Part shown: positions 22,396-31,326 of the stretch, in pieces | Layout of the letters: each line of letters starts with the position of its first letter | Numbering within the stretch: position 1 is the stretch's first letter | Source of the DNA: an uncultured Akkermansia sp. | GTDB lineage: Bacteria; Verrucomicrobiota; Verrucomicrobiia; Verrucomicrobiales; Akkermansiaceae | NCBI GenBank assembly: GCA_947601655.1 | Contig: CANQGG010000004.1 | Span: 1-64,000, forward strand | Direction: 5' to 3' | Length of the DNA stretch: 64,000 bases | Program-made: the position numbers and the translations under genes | The notes under the pieces: model-generated | Seen by the model: only the letters and a program-made list of their open reading frames with translations | What the model was told of the DNA's origin: nothing | The model's database searches: none

Positions 22396-23538
22396 TCAAT
22401 CGCTGTATGATTTCACGAGTTTGCGGATGTGCTTCTGCATGCGCGTAAGGTTGGCCTGAATACTCCTGGCGAGAGCAAGCTGGTTGCGGGCGCGCACGAG
22501 GTTGTGGCTGGGATAATCGATGCGGAAGTAGAGGTCGCCATCCAGATAATCTGTGAGGAAGCGCATGGCGATCTCACAAGTGATGAGCCAGCCGGAGAAC
22601 GCGAGATTATCAATTTCTTCGCGCGTCAGAAAACTGTGCGCTGCATCCAGATAGCCTTCTGCCAATGATTCAAAGAAGGGCATTTGCATGGACACCTTCG
22701 ACAGATCCTTTTCGTCTTCATCTGCGGTGCATGTTGCAGAGCGTACCATATCCCCAAAATCGTAAAGAGAGAGTCCCGGCATAACTGTGTCGAGATCGAT
22801 CACGCACACGGCGCTATCCGTCTCTTCATCCAGCATGACATTATTGATCTTCGTGTCGTTGTGGGTAATGCGGGTTGGCAGCAATCCGCGGCATTGCATC
22901 TCCACGAGTTTGCCGAATTGAGGCGCCCAACCTCTGAGAAGTTCAAGTTCCCCACGGCATTCAGAGGCTCGACCTTTCACATCCGCCTCTGCGCTTTTGA
23001 GGAGAGACTCATAACGCTTTGGAGTGTTGTGAAAATCGGGGATGGATTCGCGTATATCCTCCGGATTCATGTCCGAAACAAGCTCCTGAAAAGAACCAAA
23101 GGCATAGCCGGCCTGATAGGCCTGCCGGGTGTTCTCTACCACGTCATAGGTGTGGGTGCCCTCAATGTTGTTGTAGCACCGCCACATGCCGCCTTCCTCC
23201 GGAAGGTTGATATAGTTGCGACCACCGCGTGCGGGATAGAGCGTCAGCGTCTGACCTGCTGCATTTTTCCGGCGGCGAAGAACTTTCCAGGTGATGTGGC
23301 GGGTAACTTTTTCCACATTGCGCATTACAAGGGCGGGGTCCTTGAATACATAATTATTGATGCGCTGCAGGATGTAGCGGTCCACATGTCCGTCATCCGT
23401 GCGATAGCAGGCGCGGTAGGTCGTATTGATGTGACCGTTGCGTAACTCTTCGCCGTAGAGGAAGTCCCCGCTGATAGCAAATTGATCTCCGATACGAGCG
23501 ATACGCTCCGCGGCGGCTCCTTCTTTTAATTCGCTCAT
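22396..23538 (-). CDS. Aminoglycoside-phosphotransferase-fold kinase, N-acetylhexosamine 1-kinase-like
   Basis: 380 residues. APH-type kinase fold: the Brenner-type motif ITHNDTKINNVMLDE (catalytic Asp and Asn) and the metal-binding VCVIDLDTVMPGLSLYDFGDMVR. NGHINTTYR is the glycine-type nucleotide loop, and YILQRINNYVFKDP follows. The HNDTK..N form and length resemble NahK of bifidobacteria, which phosphorylates GlcNAc and GalNAc at C1 in mucin-sugar salvage. That would fit the beta-galactosidase elsewhere in the window. Substrate not proven. Confidence 0.75.
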   Translation of the reverse strand: MSELKEGAAAERIARIGDQFAISGDFLYGEELRNGHINTTYRACYRTDDGHVDRYILQRINNYVFKDPALVMRNVEKVTRHITWKVLRRRKNAAGQTLTLYPARGGRNYINLPEEGGMWRCYNNIEGTHTYDVVENTRQAYQAGYAFGSFQELVSDMNPEDIRESIPDFHNTPKRYESLLKSAEADVKGRASECRGELELLRGWAPQFGKLVEMQCRGLLPTRITHNDTKINNVMLDEETDSAVCVIDLDTVMPGLSLYDFGDMVRSATCTADEDEKDLSKVSMQMPFFESLAEGYLDAAHSFLTREEIDNLAFSGWLITCEIAMRFLTDYLDGDLYFRIDYPSHNLVRARNQLALARSIQANLTRMQKHIRKLVKSYSD

Positions 23539-23597
23539 GAATAATCGTGAATTGTCTCCGGATAATGGAACGGAGGTGGGCAGGAGAGTCTTCTGTC

Positions 23598-24479
23598 TCA
23601 GCGCGTACGCGACGGACCCGGGCGAGGGGCAGACCGGGGTGATGGTTGTCCCTGCAGGGCGGGTTTGCCCGCTGAATCCGGCGCGTATTGCAGAGAAATA
23701 ATGCTGTAAGCGTAAGAAATCTTGGGATGCCGCACGACGACGTTGATATCAGCCTGGTTTTTGTTAACCATGAAACGGGACATTCGCAGGGGAAGGGGAC
23801 CGCCGTTTTCCACCAGAGGAGGACCATAGAGGGCGTAATTGACAGCAACCGGCTTGGTGCTTTCCTTGTCCACGTAGGAGAACGTATTTGGATCCCCCTG
23901 TTTTATGCTATTGTCCTCCTTGCGGTGGTAGGGGGCAATCGAAACACCCTTTTCCGGCATGTCTCTGGTAAGGGAGCAAAAGATCTCGAGAGGTGTTGGG
24001 GAAAAGTTGATAACGTGAAATCCCCCCGTCGGAAATTCGCTTTCGCGCAAAAAGAAGCATTGATTTTGATCGGGCTTATTTCCGGGTATGACGATGCAGA
24101 TGCTCCGTACACGGGCATATTCACGAGGAATGCGAATCACCATATAGGGCGGCGGCAGCTTTTCCTTGTCCGCTTCTTTTGCTTCCTTGGGGGTGGGCGG
24201 TTTATTTTCGTAGAACCTGACAGTTCCATCCGGCTCCGGGGTGACGCGTTCACTCGGAAAACGAGGTGAAATCCTCACGGGAAGGTACTCTTGATCAATC
24301 TTTACATAAAGAGGACTTTTCACCGTTGAACCGGTCGGAGAGCAAACGACAAAGCGAGGTCCTGTGGTTGGGTAGGGCGATTCTTCTTCCTTTTGCCCTA
24401 GATCTGGGGTTTGTGCCGTAAGTACATTCCCCACCAGAAGAAAACAAGCCAGCGGTAAGTAGAGCCAGGTGCTTTTCAT
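23598..24479 (-). CDS. Exported hypothetical protein, Pro-rich tail
   Basis: 293 residues with a signal peptide (LYLPLACFLLVGNVLTAQ). The body is predicted beta-rich (RFVVCSPTG, YVKIDQEYLPVRISPRF, AVNYALYGPPLVENGGPLPLRMSRFMV); the C-terminus is Pro/Arg/Ser-rich. It is not recognised. It precedes the kinase gene on the same strand with a 59-bp gap. Confidence 0.6.
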   Translation of the reverse strand: MKSTWLYLPLACFLLVGNVLTAQTPDLGQKEEESPYPTTGPRFVVCSPTGSTVKSPLYVKIDQEYLPVRISPRFPSERVTPEPDGTVRFYENKPPTPKEAKEADKEKLPPPYMVIRIPREYARVRSICIVIPGNKPDQNQCFFLRESEFPTGGFHVINFSPTPLEIFCSLTRDMPEKGVSIAPYHRKEDNSIKQGDPNTFSYVDKESTKPVAVNYALYGPPLVENGGPLPLRMSRFMVNKNQADINVVVRHPKISYAYSIISLQYAPDSAGKPALQGQPSPRSAPRPGPSRTR

Positions 24480-24587
24480 GAGAATATGCCAAGTACTTTG
24501 CGGATGATACCAGCTTGTCCCCAGGATAGCAAGGAGAAAAATCGGTCGCCTTTTCTCTCGTCATGCTCTTTTCCGCTTGACGCAACA

Positions 24588-24661
24588 TCGGGGCGACAGG
24601 ATTCGAACCTACGACATCCAGCTCCCAAAGCTGGCGCTCTACCAGGCTGAGCTACGCCCCG
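24588..24661 (-). tRNA. tRNA-Pro (TGG)
   Basis: Full cloverleaf on the minus strand: acceptor CGGGGCG/CGCCCCG, anticodon stem CCAGC/GCTGG with loop TTTGGGA (anticodon TGG), T-arm GTAGG-TTCGAAT-CCTGT. Discriminator A; CCA is not encoded. Confidence 0.97.
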
Positions 24662-24683
24662 TTCGCAAAATGTGGAAGAGGCG

Positions 24684-24756
<73 letters not shown>

Positions 24757-24915
24757 CTCCTCGCGGCTTTTCCCTCTTTTGCGGGGGGAGAAGCGCGGAA
24801 ACATGATACAAGGGAAGAAGTGAATTGACAAGACAAAAATGCGAGAAACACTGAATTTTCTGCAAAAAAACGGAGAAAGGAAAGCAATGGCTTCCTGGCG
24901 CAGAGAGAGCAGAGA

Positions 24916-25962
24916 TCAGGAGGCGCTTTGAGCGCCGCGCTTTTGCCGGAGGGCGACGAAGAGAAAGGCGAGGCCGAGAGCTATGATTGCAAAGGAGAGG
25001 TATTGACCGCGGGTAATGCTCCCCCAGGTGGGAGCATCCGGTTCTTTGAAGCACTCGGAGATGATACGAGCAGCGGCATAGAGGAAACAGAACAGAGCGC
25101 TGAAAATTCCCGCCGGTGCGTTGCGCCAGACCAATCGAAGGATGATAAGTAAGATGAAGAGCAGTAGACCCTCTCCCAGCGCTTCAAAGAGTTGGGAAGG
25201 GTAGCGGTCATTCAAAAAACTTCCGAGAGCTTCACGTGCAGATTCATTCTCGCGGCATAGGCGTAACAACAGATCAAATACACTCTCCAGAGGTTGACCT
25301 TGCTCATTGATGAGTTGCAGGGAATGCAGAGGCGCTCCAACGGCCTGTTCCACGACTTCCTGCATTTGGTACTGGGTTGCCTGTGAGAATTCGAAATATT
25401 CCGATGGAAAACGAACGGCTATGGGATTCCCCGGGGAACAGATGCGACCGTAGAGCTCTCCGTTTACAAAGTTTGCCATGCGTCCGAAGAAGAGTCCGAT
25501 GGGACATACGATTGCCAGCCCGTCGCAGACAGCGGGAATGGAAAGATGGTGTTTGCAAGCGTAGAAGATTGTCACGAGAAGCACGGCCAAGATCCCACCA
25601 TGGGAGGCCATGCCGCCCTGCCACACACGAAAAACCCACAGGGGGTCGGCACAGAAACCGGACCAGCCGTGCTCCGGCAACCAGTAAAAGAAGAACTCCC
25701 CAAGCCTGCCCCCCATAATCACTCCGACGAGACAGATCAGTGTGATGAAATCGGCGAGCTTATCCGGCTTCACAATGTAGAGCGACCTCCTTGAAAGAGT
25801 CAGCAGCACGAGATATCCCAGAACGAAGCCAGCAACGTATGCCAGACCGTACCAACGCAGAGCCAGCGGTGTACCAGGGATGTTGAGGATTACCGGGTCC
25901 AGATTGTGGATGTAAGTGGAGAAAAACAAGCCGGGCATAGACGGGCGAACAGCGTACCACAT
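24916..25962 (-). CDS. lgt: Prolipoprotein diacylglyceryl transferase
   Basis: 348 residues, inner-membrane enzyme that moves diacylglycerol from phosphatidylglycerol to the lipobox Cys of prolipoproteins. Hydrophobic helices, LRWYGLAYVAGFVLGY, GGMASHGGI and the diagnostic GRMANFVNGELYGR are present. A loop of ~60 residues (YQMQEVVEQAVG to LNDRYPSQLFEA) is longer than in E. coli Lgt. ATG at 25938 is another possible start; neither has a clear ribosome site. Confidence 0.95.
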   Translation of the reverse strand: MWYAVRPSMPGLFFSTYIHNLDPVILNIPGTPLALRWYGLAYVAGFVLGYLVLLTLSRRSLYIVKPDKLADFITLICLVGVIMGGRLGEFFFYWLPEHGWSGFCADPLWVFRVWQGGMASHGGILAVLLVTIFYACKHHLSIPAVCDGLAIVCPIGLFFGRMANFVNGELYGRICSPGNPIAVRFPSEYFEFSQATQYQMQEVVEQAVGAPLHSLQLINEQGQPLESVFDLLLRLCRENESAREALGSFLNDRYPSQLFEALGEGLLLFILLIILRLVWRNAPAGIFSALFCFLYAAARIISECFKEPDAPTWGSITRGQYLSFAIIALGLAFLFVALRQKRGAQSAS

Positions 25963-26116
25963 TTGCGGCGTGCACGCAAGTCTTCATTCGTGCCCGTCAA
26001 ACGTTGTTGAATGGGGGCTTGTGGAGGCAGAAGAAAAAATGGGCGTATCTGAAAATTTTTCTCGCCAACAGCTTTTGAGAGGTGTATAAGGATAAAGCAA
26101 AAATCTGTTTGCGGAT

Positions 26117-27121
26117 ATGAAAGCGCGTCTGATTCACGTACTGTTTTTCGTCCTATTTGGGTGCGTATGCACGAGTTCTGCAGCACCGGACAAGGATACG
26201 GCCTGGGCAGCCGAGGCGACGAACGTTGTGGTGAGCCTCAATGCATCCAAGATTAATGGTCCGGCAGAGGTGCTTAAGTTGCCACGCATGGTCGAGGCCG
26301 TCAACATTGACTTCTTTGAGCAATGCAAGGTTGGTCCCAGCAAGCAGGACATGAAAGACAGTAAGGAACTGTGGTATGTCGTGAATATCCCCATCCGCAT
26401 CCATGCTGTGGGACGCAACAGCGCTGACGAATATGCTCCTGCTCGCTACGTGCGCGAGCTCGGAATTCGTGCCTCTCTGCTTGTCCGCAAGCCCAAGAGC
26501 AGAGTGAAGGAGACGAGGGACAAAGCGGCCCGTGAGAAAGATGCCTATTACATTCTCACTAAAGAATTCACCATCGTGGATGTCCCGATGAAGCGTGCGG
26601 TAAAAAATGCCGCCGGTAAGGATGTGGGAGAGACGGAAATACAGCTTGGTCTGTTTGTGCCTCAGGCGAGCGTGTATGCGATGCTCGGGGTGTTCAGCGA
26701 AAGCACGGCGTTCTCGGGAAGCGTGATCGCGGGCTACGCCGTGGAGGCAACTTTCAAAGGTGAATCCTGCAGGGAGATTGAGAGCAAAGCAGGGAAGAGC
26801 ATGCGCCCCGGGGAGACTCCGTCATCCTTCATCTTCTCTTCCAAACTTGTCTCTGAGGTTGGATCGCGCAACTGGTGGAGCAGTTCTCGCAGCTATTTTG
26901 AGACGCCGTCGGCCGAGCTTTGCTGCATTTCTGAGACTCCCTATGCTCCTTTCTATGCGCCGTACTATCCGCGGGTGAAGCCCATGTACGGAAAGCCTGA
27001 CACAGGATCTTCCGGCAGTTCTTCTTCATCCTCTTCATCCGAGGACAGCAGTTCTTCCTCGGACTCATCATCCTCTGCTTCCGCGTCCTCATCGGGTTCG
27101 TCGACAGGAAGCTCGCTGTAA
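26117..27121 (+). CDS. Amuc_1102-like exported pilus-cluster protein
   Basis: 334 residues with a signal peptide (MKARLIHVLFFVLFGCVCTSSA). The body is unfamiliar by motif, with beta-rich stretches (VVSLNASKINGPAEVL, LWYVVNIPIRIHAVG). The C-terminal ~45 residues are almost all Ser with a few Asp/Glu/Ala, a flexible or surface tail. Assignment rests on position: it precedes the PilM homologue exactly as Amuc_1102 stands beside Amuc_1101. A Cys in GCVCTSS could be a lipobox, although spacing is not ideal. Confidence 0.65.
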   Translation: MKARLIHVLFFVLFGCVCTSSAAPDKDTAWAAEATNVVVSLNASKINGPAEVLKLPRMVEAVNIDFFEQCKVGPSKQDMKDSKELWYVVNIPIRIHAVGRNSADEYAPARYVRELGIRASLLVRKPKSRVKETRDKAAREKDAYYILTKEFTIVDVPMKRAVKNAAGKDVGETEIQLGLFVPQASVYAMLGVFSESTAFSGSVIAGYAVEATFKGESCREIESKAGKSMRPGETPSSFIFSSKLVSEVGSRNWWSSSRSYFETPSAELCCISETPYAPFYAPYYPRVKPMYGKPDTGSSGSSSSSSSSEDSSSSSDSSSSASASSSGSSTGSSL

Positions 27122-27185
27122 GCTTTTCGTATCTCCTTTCGTTCTCTCCTCTCAGAAAAGTTTCATCTTCTCATATCCCCATATT

Positions 27186-29054
27186 ATGGCTGAGTACAAA
27201 ACAACAGTAGCTCTCGAAATAGGTGCGCAGAGTGTCGTGATGGCTGTGTTTACCCCCAGTGGTAAGGGGTTTGCGCTATCACGCTACGGACGCAAGAATA
27301 TTTTGCTTGACCCCGTGGAGGAGGGGATGCGCAGCGACTACGTCGGTCACGCCATTGGTGAGCTCGTCAAGGAACTCAAACTCCGCAGTCAGGACGTGCG
27401 CAATATTGTTCCGGGACAAAAGGTTTTCATGCGCTTCATCAAGCTGCCGGCTCTCGACACTGTCGATGATATGGCGGAACAGGTCGGCTACGAAGCGCAG
27501 CAGCACATTCCGTTTCCTCCGGAGGAAATTGTGTATGATTACCAGCTTCTTGGCAATGCTGATGACGGGGAGCAGGAGGTGCTTCTGGTAGCCATCAAGA
27601 AGGATGAGTTGGATGAGCTTAACGGCCAGGTAGAGGCTAACGGGTTGCATACGCGCAGTGTGGATTGCTCCACGACGGCTCTGTACAATGCATATCGCGC
27701 GTCCTATGATGATGGAGACGAGTCGGTAATGATTCTGGACATCGGCTCAAAGACAACGGACATCCTCTTTGTGGAGGGGGATCGCTTCTTTACGCGCTCT
27801 GTGACAGCGGCTGGTTCTTTCGTGACAAACTCCATATCGCGTGAATTTAATCTCGGCTTCCGCGAGGCAGAACGACTTAAAGTCGATCAGGGACTTGTTT
27901 CTCTTGGCAGCGGTCACACAGAGTCCCTTTCTGAGGAACAGGCTAATCTCGCCGGTGTCATCCGCACTGCGATGAATCGCCTCAGTTCTGAGATACAGAG
28001 AACCATTAATCACTACCGCGCCCAGTACAAGGGGTCGGCCCCGAGCAAGGTTTACATCTGCGGCGGAGGTGCCTCACTTCCTTACACCGCCGAGTTTCTC
28101 CAGGAATCCCTCAACGTACCGGTCGAGTTGTTTAATCCGCTGCAGGCTCTCACCGTCGGTAAGCAGGTGGATATGGAACAGTTAGAGGCTGATGCCGTCT
28201 GTTTAGGACCTGTGGTTGGAGCTGCGGTGAGCGGCGCTAAGGTTGGCGTATTCAACATTGACCTGGTCCCCACGAGCGTGGGGAAGGAACGCGCCGAGCG
28301 TCAGCTCTTGCCGAAGGTGGCGGCGGCCGGCGTTATTGCGTTGCTTGGAGCTGGCTTTTTCGCAGGAGTGGCGCACAAGAAGGCTCAGGAAGCAGAGGAA
28401 GTGTTACGTCGTGCGGCTGCCCCCATCGAGCAATTGGATAATCTGCATGCTTCCATGGAGAGCAATCGCGGAAAATACGATCGCAGCCTCAAAGAACTCC
28501 GTACCTACACTGAATTATTCAATTCTCGCTATGCGTACGCGGATCTCTTGCGTCAGCTTGCGGAGAAAACTTCGTCCGTTTCTTGCTGGTTTACCAGTAT
28601 GGAACCCCTGGTTGGTTACGATGCTGTGAACACAGCTCTGAGCGTCGGTGCGGATGGAACGGAGCGTCACCTCTTGCTTGATACGCGCGATACGCGAGCC
28701 GGCTCGATGGTACGAGCTGTAGAGTCGGAGGATGCACGCAAGGCTCCTCAGGTAACAGCTCTTCTTGTCAGTGGCTATTTCTACAAAAAGAGCGCGGCTG
28801 ACCAGGGTAAGCTGCTCCAACGCCTCAATGAACTTGTCTCCACTAAGTTTGACGAACGCAGCGCCGATTCTCTCTTCTCCTTCCAATCAGCTAATGTGCG
28901 TGCCACGGCAGGTCACTATTTTCTGGTGCTGGATGCTGAGAAATCACGCGGCAACATGCTGATCCCTCCGTACGCAGACAAATTCTACATGGTAATGCCG
29001 CTTAAGAAGCCACTTCCCGTCCCTGCTGGTGGCGAAACACAGCCCGCTAAGTGA
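27186..29054 (+). CDS. pilM: PilM homologue with PilN-like C-terminal half (Amuc_1101-like)
   Basis: 622 residues. Residues 1-345 form an actin-like ATPase of the PilM type: VALEIGAQSVVMAVF (phosphate 1), EEIVYDYQLLG, MILDIGSKTTDILF (phosphate 2) and KVYICGGGASLPYTAEFL (adenosine). After residue ~355 the protein reads FNIDLVPTSVGKERAERQ, resembling the N-terminus of PilN, then a single membrane helix (AAAGVIALLGAGFFAGVAHKK), a coiled coil and a periplasmic domain. PilM and PilN are normally separate proteins that bind each other; here they appear fused in one inner-membrane platform subunit. Confidence 0.85.
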   Translation: MAEYKTTVALEIGAQSVVMAVFTPSGKGFALSRYGRKNILLDPVEEGMRSDYVGHAIGELVKELKLRSQDVRNIVPGQKVFMRFIKLPALDTVDDMAEQVGYEAQQHIPFPPEEIVYDYQLLGNADDGEQEVLLVAIKKDELDELNGQVEANGLHTRSVDCSTTALYNAYRASYDDGDESVMILDIGSKTTDILFVEGDRFFTRSVTAAGSFVTNSISREFNLGFREAERLKVDQGLVSLGSGHTESLSEEQANLAGVIRTAMNRLSSEIQRTINHYRAQYKGSAPSKVYICGGGASLPYTAEFLQESLNVPVELFNPLQALTVGKQVDMEQLEADAVCLGPVVGAAVSGAKVGVFNIDLVPTSVGKERAERQLLPKVAAAGVIALLGAGFFAGVAHKKAQEAEEVLRRAAAPIEQLDNLHASMESNRGKYDRSLKELRTYTELFNSRYAYADLLRQLAEKTSSVSCWFTSMEPLVGYDAVNTALSVGADGTERHLLLDTRDTRAGSMVRAVESEDARKAPQVTALLVSGYFYKKSAADQGKLLQRLNELVSTKFDERSADSLFSFQSANVRATAGHYFLVLDAEKSRGNMLIPPYADKFYMVMPLKKPLPVPAGGETQPAK

Positions 29055-29097
29055 ACACACACCTTCTTTATTCATCCTTATTCCCCGACTTTACGAT

Positions 29098-30030
29098 ATG
29101 AAGATCATGGAAAACAAGCGAGTGACGGCATTGGCCGTTCTCATGCTGATTGTCTTTGGCTTTCTCTGCTATTATGGGTATGGACAGTATCGCATCCTGA
29201 CTGAAGCGCAGGCGAAGATCGACGATGAGCGCAGCAAACTTGAGGGATATGAGGAGGAAGAGCTTCCCCCCACCAGAGATAATAGCCGGTATCTCTCTCA
29301 GGCTGCGGCAACCATGTCTCAGCTTACCAGCGAGCTGCGTTCGAGTCTTGAATCCTTCGCCAAGGCTTGCCGCTCTGAGGGGACGGATATCCGACCGGAT
29401 CGTTTCCCGGCAACTGTCAGTGACGTGACAGCGCGCATCGCGGCGTATGCACAGGAAAAGAAGTGTGCTCTTTCGCCGGAAGCCGCCGCTCTTGGATTGA
29501 ACGAGTATAGAACTCTTCCACCGAATGAACGAGATGCCCCTTATCTGAATTTTCTGCTGCACGCAGCGGATAATGTGGTGCGCAAGGTGATTGATTCCGG
29601 AGCGCCGTCGATCACGCGTTTCTATCGCGCCCCGTTGCCGGAGAAGGAGCTCTCTGCTCGCAAACAGCCGCCGTATTTTCCCCTTGAGATGGAGATTGCT
29701 TTCACCGCTCGCCGTAGTGCAGTGGATATCGATTCGGCGAAGGATGAGACCCTCAGTGTGCTTCCGCGGGTGATTAATTCTCTCGTTTCCGATAAAAAGT
29801 ACTTCCTTATCATCACAGGTATCGCGGTGAACAGTACCGAAACTCTTCCGATGATGCCCGCATACAAGGCTCCTACGGAAGTCGGAGATAGTCTTACTCC
29901 TCCGTCGGCAGAAGACGAAGAGACGGGGGAGGATTCGGAACCCGTGGCTAAACTAATCACCGGTAGCGACGGGACAGTGAATGTGCATATTACTCTTCAA
30001 GTGCTCTATTTCACCACGGACAAGCTCTGA
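29098..30030 (+). CDS. Amuc_1100-like pilus-associated membrane protein (PilO-like position)
   Basis: 310 residues from MKIMENKRVTA. One N-terminal membrane helix (LAVLMLIVFGFLCYYGYGQY), a coiled coil (EAQAKIDDERSKLEGYEEE) and a periplasmic domain. Block-wise similarity to Amuc_1100 of A. muciniphila is evident: ITRFYRAPLP against FIKVYRPQLP, PLEMEIAFTARRSAV against PLEIAFQGDRESV, YFLIITGIAVN against YLFTVNSIRI, and the final VNVHITLQVLYF. Amuc_1100 is the TLR2-active outer-surface protein. Topology and gene order suggest a PilO-type alignment subunit. ATG at 29107 is an alternative start. Confidence 0.8.
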   Translation: MKIMENKRVTALAVLMLIVFGFLCYYGYGQYRILTEAQAKIDDERSKLEGYEEEELPPTRDNSRYLSQAAATMSQLTSELRSSLESFAKACRSEGTDIRPDRFPATVSDVTARIAAYAQEKKCALSPEAAALGLNEYRTLPPNERDAPYLNFLLHAADNVVRKVIDSGAPSITRFYRAPLPEKELSARKQPPYFPLEMEIAFTARRSAVDIDSAKDETLSVLPRVINSLVSDKKYFLIITGIAVNSTETLPMMPAYKAPTEVGDSLTPPSAEDEETGEDSEPVAKLITGSDGTVNVHITLQVLYFTTDKL

Positions 30031-30084
30031 AGCATTCATTCCACCACACGTAGTTTTTCTCACATCTAGCTTTCGTTCTTGTAT

Positions 30085-31245
30085 ATGGCAGAATCATCTC
30101 ATTCCGGTAGAAATTTTCTCCTGTCGGGTATTGTGCTGGGACTCGGCGCAGCTGCGGCAGGTGCATGGCTGATGAGCCAGAACCAGTTGGAACCGCTGCC
30201 TACTCGCATGGGAAGCAACGGCGGAAAAGCCGCTGATCTCACAACGGCAGCCACGCGTCAGAAGCAGGATGCTCTTACTCCGCGCCGCATGGTTGATGTT
30301 GCTCCGCCGCTGGAGGAGGCTTGCGTACCGCGCATTGCTGCTCAAGGAGGGAAGATTCCGCGCTACACGCCGCTTTTCTTCGCTCCCAAGCTTTGGCAGG
30401 TGCCGGATGCCGCACAGAAAAAGAATATCGTGGTGGATCTGCTTTCGGAGGGTTCTGTCCCTGTGCATAAACTTCCCGCGGAAAGCGCCACGGGTTCTCC
30501 AAAACCTGTTCCGAATAGCTGGTTCTTCTCTTATGGGCTGGATCAGCTTATCGAGCGTTCCGGTGCGTTGAATGTGGATAGCGACGGCGATGGCTTTGCT
30601 AATGGTGAGGAGTTTGTTGCCGGAACAAGTCCCGTGGATGCTGCTAACATGCCGCCTTTTGTTTCAGGAGGCAACGCAAAGGTAGTTCTTACTGGTGATA
30701 AATCGACCATTGTCCACATGGTTGAGTTATCCACGGCTTCCTATTTTGACGAACAAAGCGCTAACATCAACGTGTTCACCGAGGACAACAACCGTAAGCT
30801 ACAGCACAAGGAGCTCAAGGTTGGCGCCACCTTCGGTCTTGGTGAGGCAAATTCGGGCCCTCTCGGTAAGAATCGTTTCAAAATCGTTTCGATGGACAAG
30901 AAGGAAGTTGATGGGATGACAGAGAACTTCATCCGAGTTGAAGATTCTTTCACAGCAGAGGAGAGCAGCAAGGAATTTGATCTCACTGCCGGTAGCAGAC
31001 AGCGTCGCACAGTTCGCGATACCAGCGTTAAGTTTCGCATGACAGCTGGTCCGGAGAAGGGAAAAGAATTCACTCTGCGCCTCGGTGAACAGATTGACGT
31101 TCCCGGCTTCCCGAAGACAACCATCAAACTCGTGGATGCCGGTAAGAAAAAAGGTCCGGCCAAGGTGAGCATTAATGGTTCTGCTCCCATGGAAATTCCC
31201 GTTGCAGGTGACAAAAAGGGAGGGGCTTCCGAGAGGAAACGCTGA
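30085..31245 (+). CDS. Amuc_1099-like membrane protein with Ca-binding motif
   Basis: 386 residues from MAESSHSGRN. One N-terminal membrane helix (FLLSGIVLGLGAAAAGAWLM), a Pro-rich linker, then DSDGDGFANGEEF, an EF-hand-like Ca2+ loop of the type seen in thrombospondin-3 and dockerin repeats, at about residue 169. The C-terminal part is beta-rich with a repeated pattern (VGATFGLGEANSG, LRLGEQIDVPGFPKTTIKLVD), similar to PilP-type periplasmic beta domains. It stands between the Amuc_1100-like gene and the secretin, where pilP is found in pilMNOPQ operons. Function inferred from position. Confidence 0.7.
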   Translation: MAESSHSGRNFLLSGIVLGLGAAAAGAWLMSQNQLEPLPTRMGSNGGKAADLTTAATRQKQDALTPRRMVDVAPPLEEACVPRIAAQGGKIPRYTPLFFAPKLWQVPDAAQKKNIVVDLLSEGSVPVHKLPAESATGSPKPVPNSWFFSYGLDQLIERSGALNVDSDGDGFANGEEFVAGTSPVDAANMPPFVSGGNAKVVLTGDKSTIVHMVELSTASYFDEQSANINVFTEDNNRKLQHKELKVGATFGLGEANSGPLGKNRFKIVSMDKKEVDGMTENFIRVEDSFTAEESSKEFDLTAGSRQRRTVRDTSVKFRMTAGPEKGKEFTLRLGEQIDVPGFPKTTIKLVDAGKKKGPAKVSINGSAPMEIPVAGDKKGGASERKR

Positions 31246-31284
31246 CATTCTCACTTTTATTTTCACTTTTTTTTCATTGCAGGC

Positions 31285-31313
31285 TTTACAAAAGAAAAAA
31301 AATCTTCTATAAA
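31285..31313 (+). promoter_or_regulatory. Promoter of the secretin gene
   Basis: TTTACA (31285-31290), a 17-bp A-rich spacer and TATAAA (31308-31313), giving a very short leader before ATG 31327. The secretin can thus be transcribed apart from the genes upstream. Confidence 0.6.
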
Positions 31314-31326
31314 TAAGAACACTACT

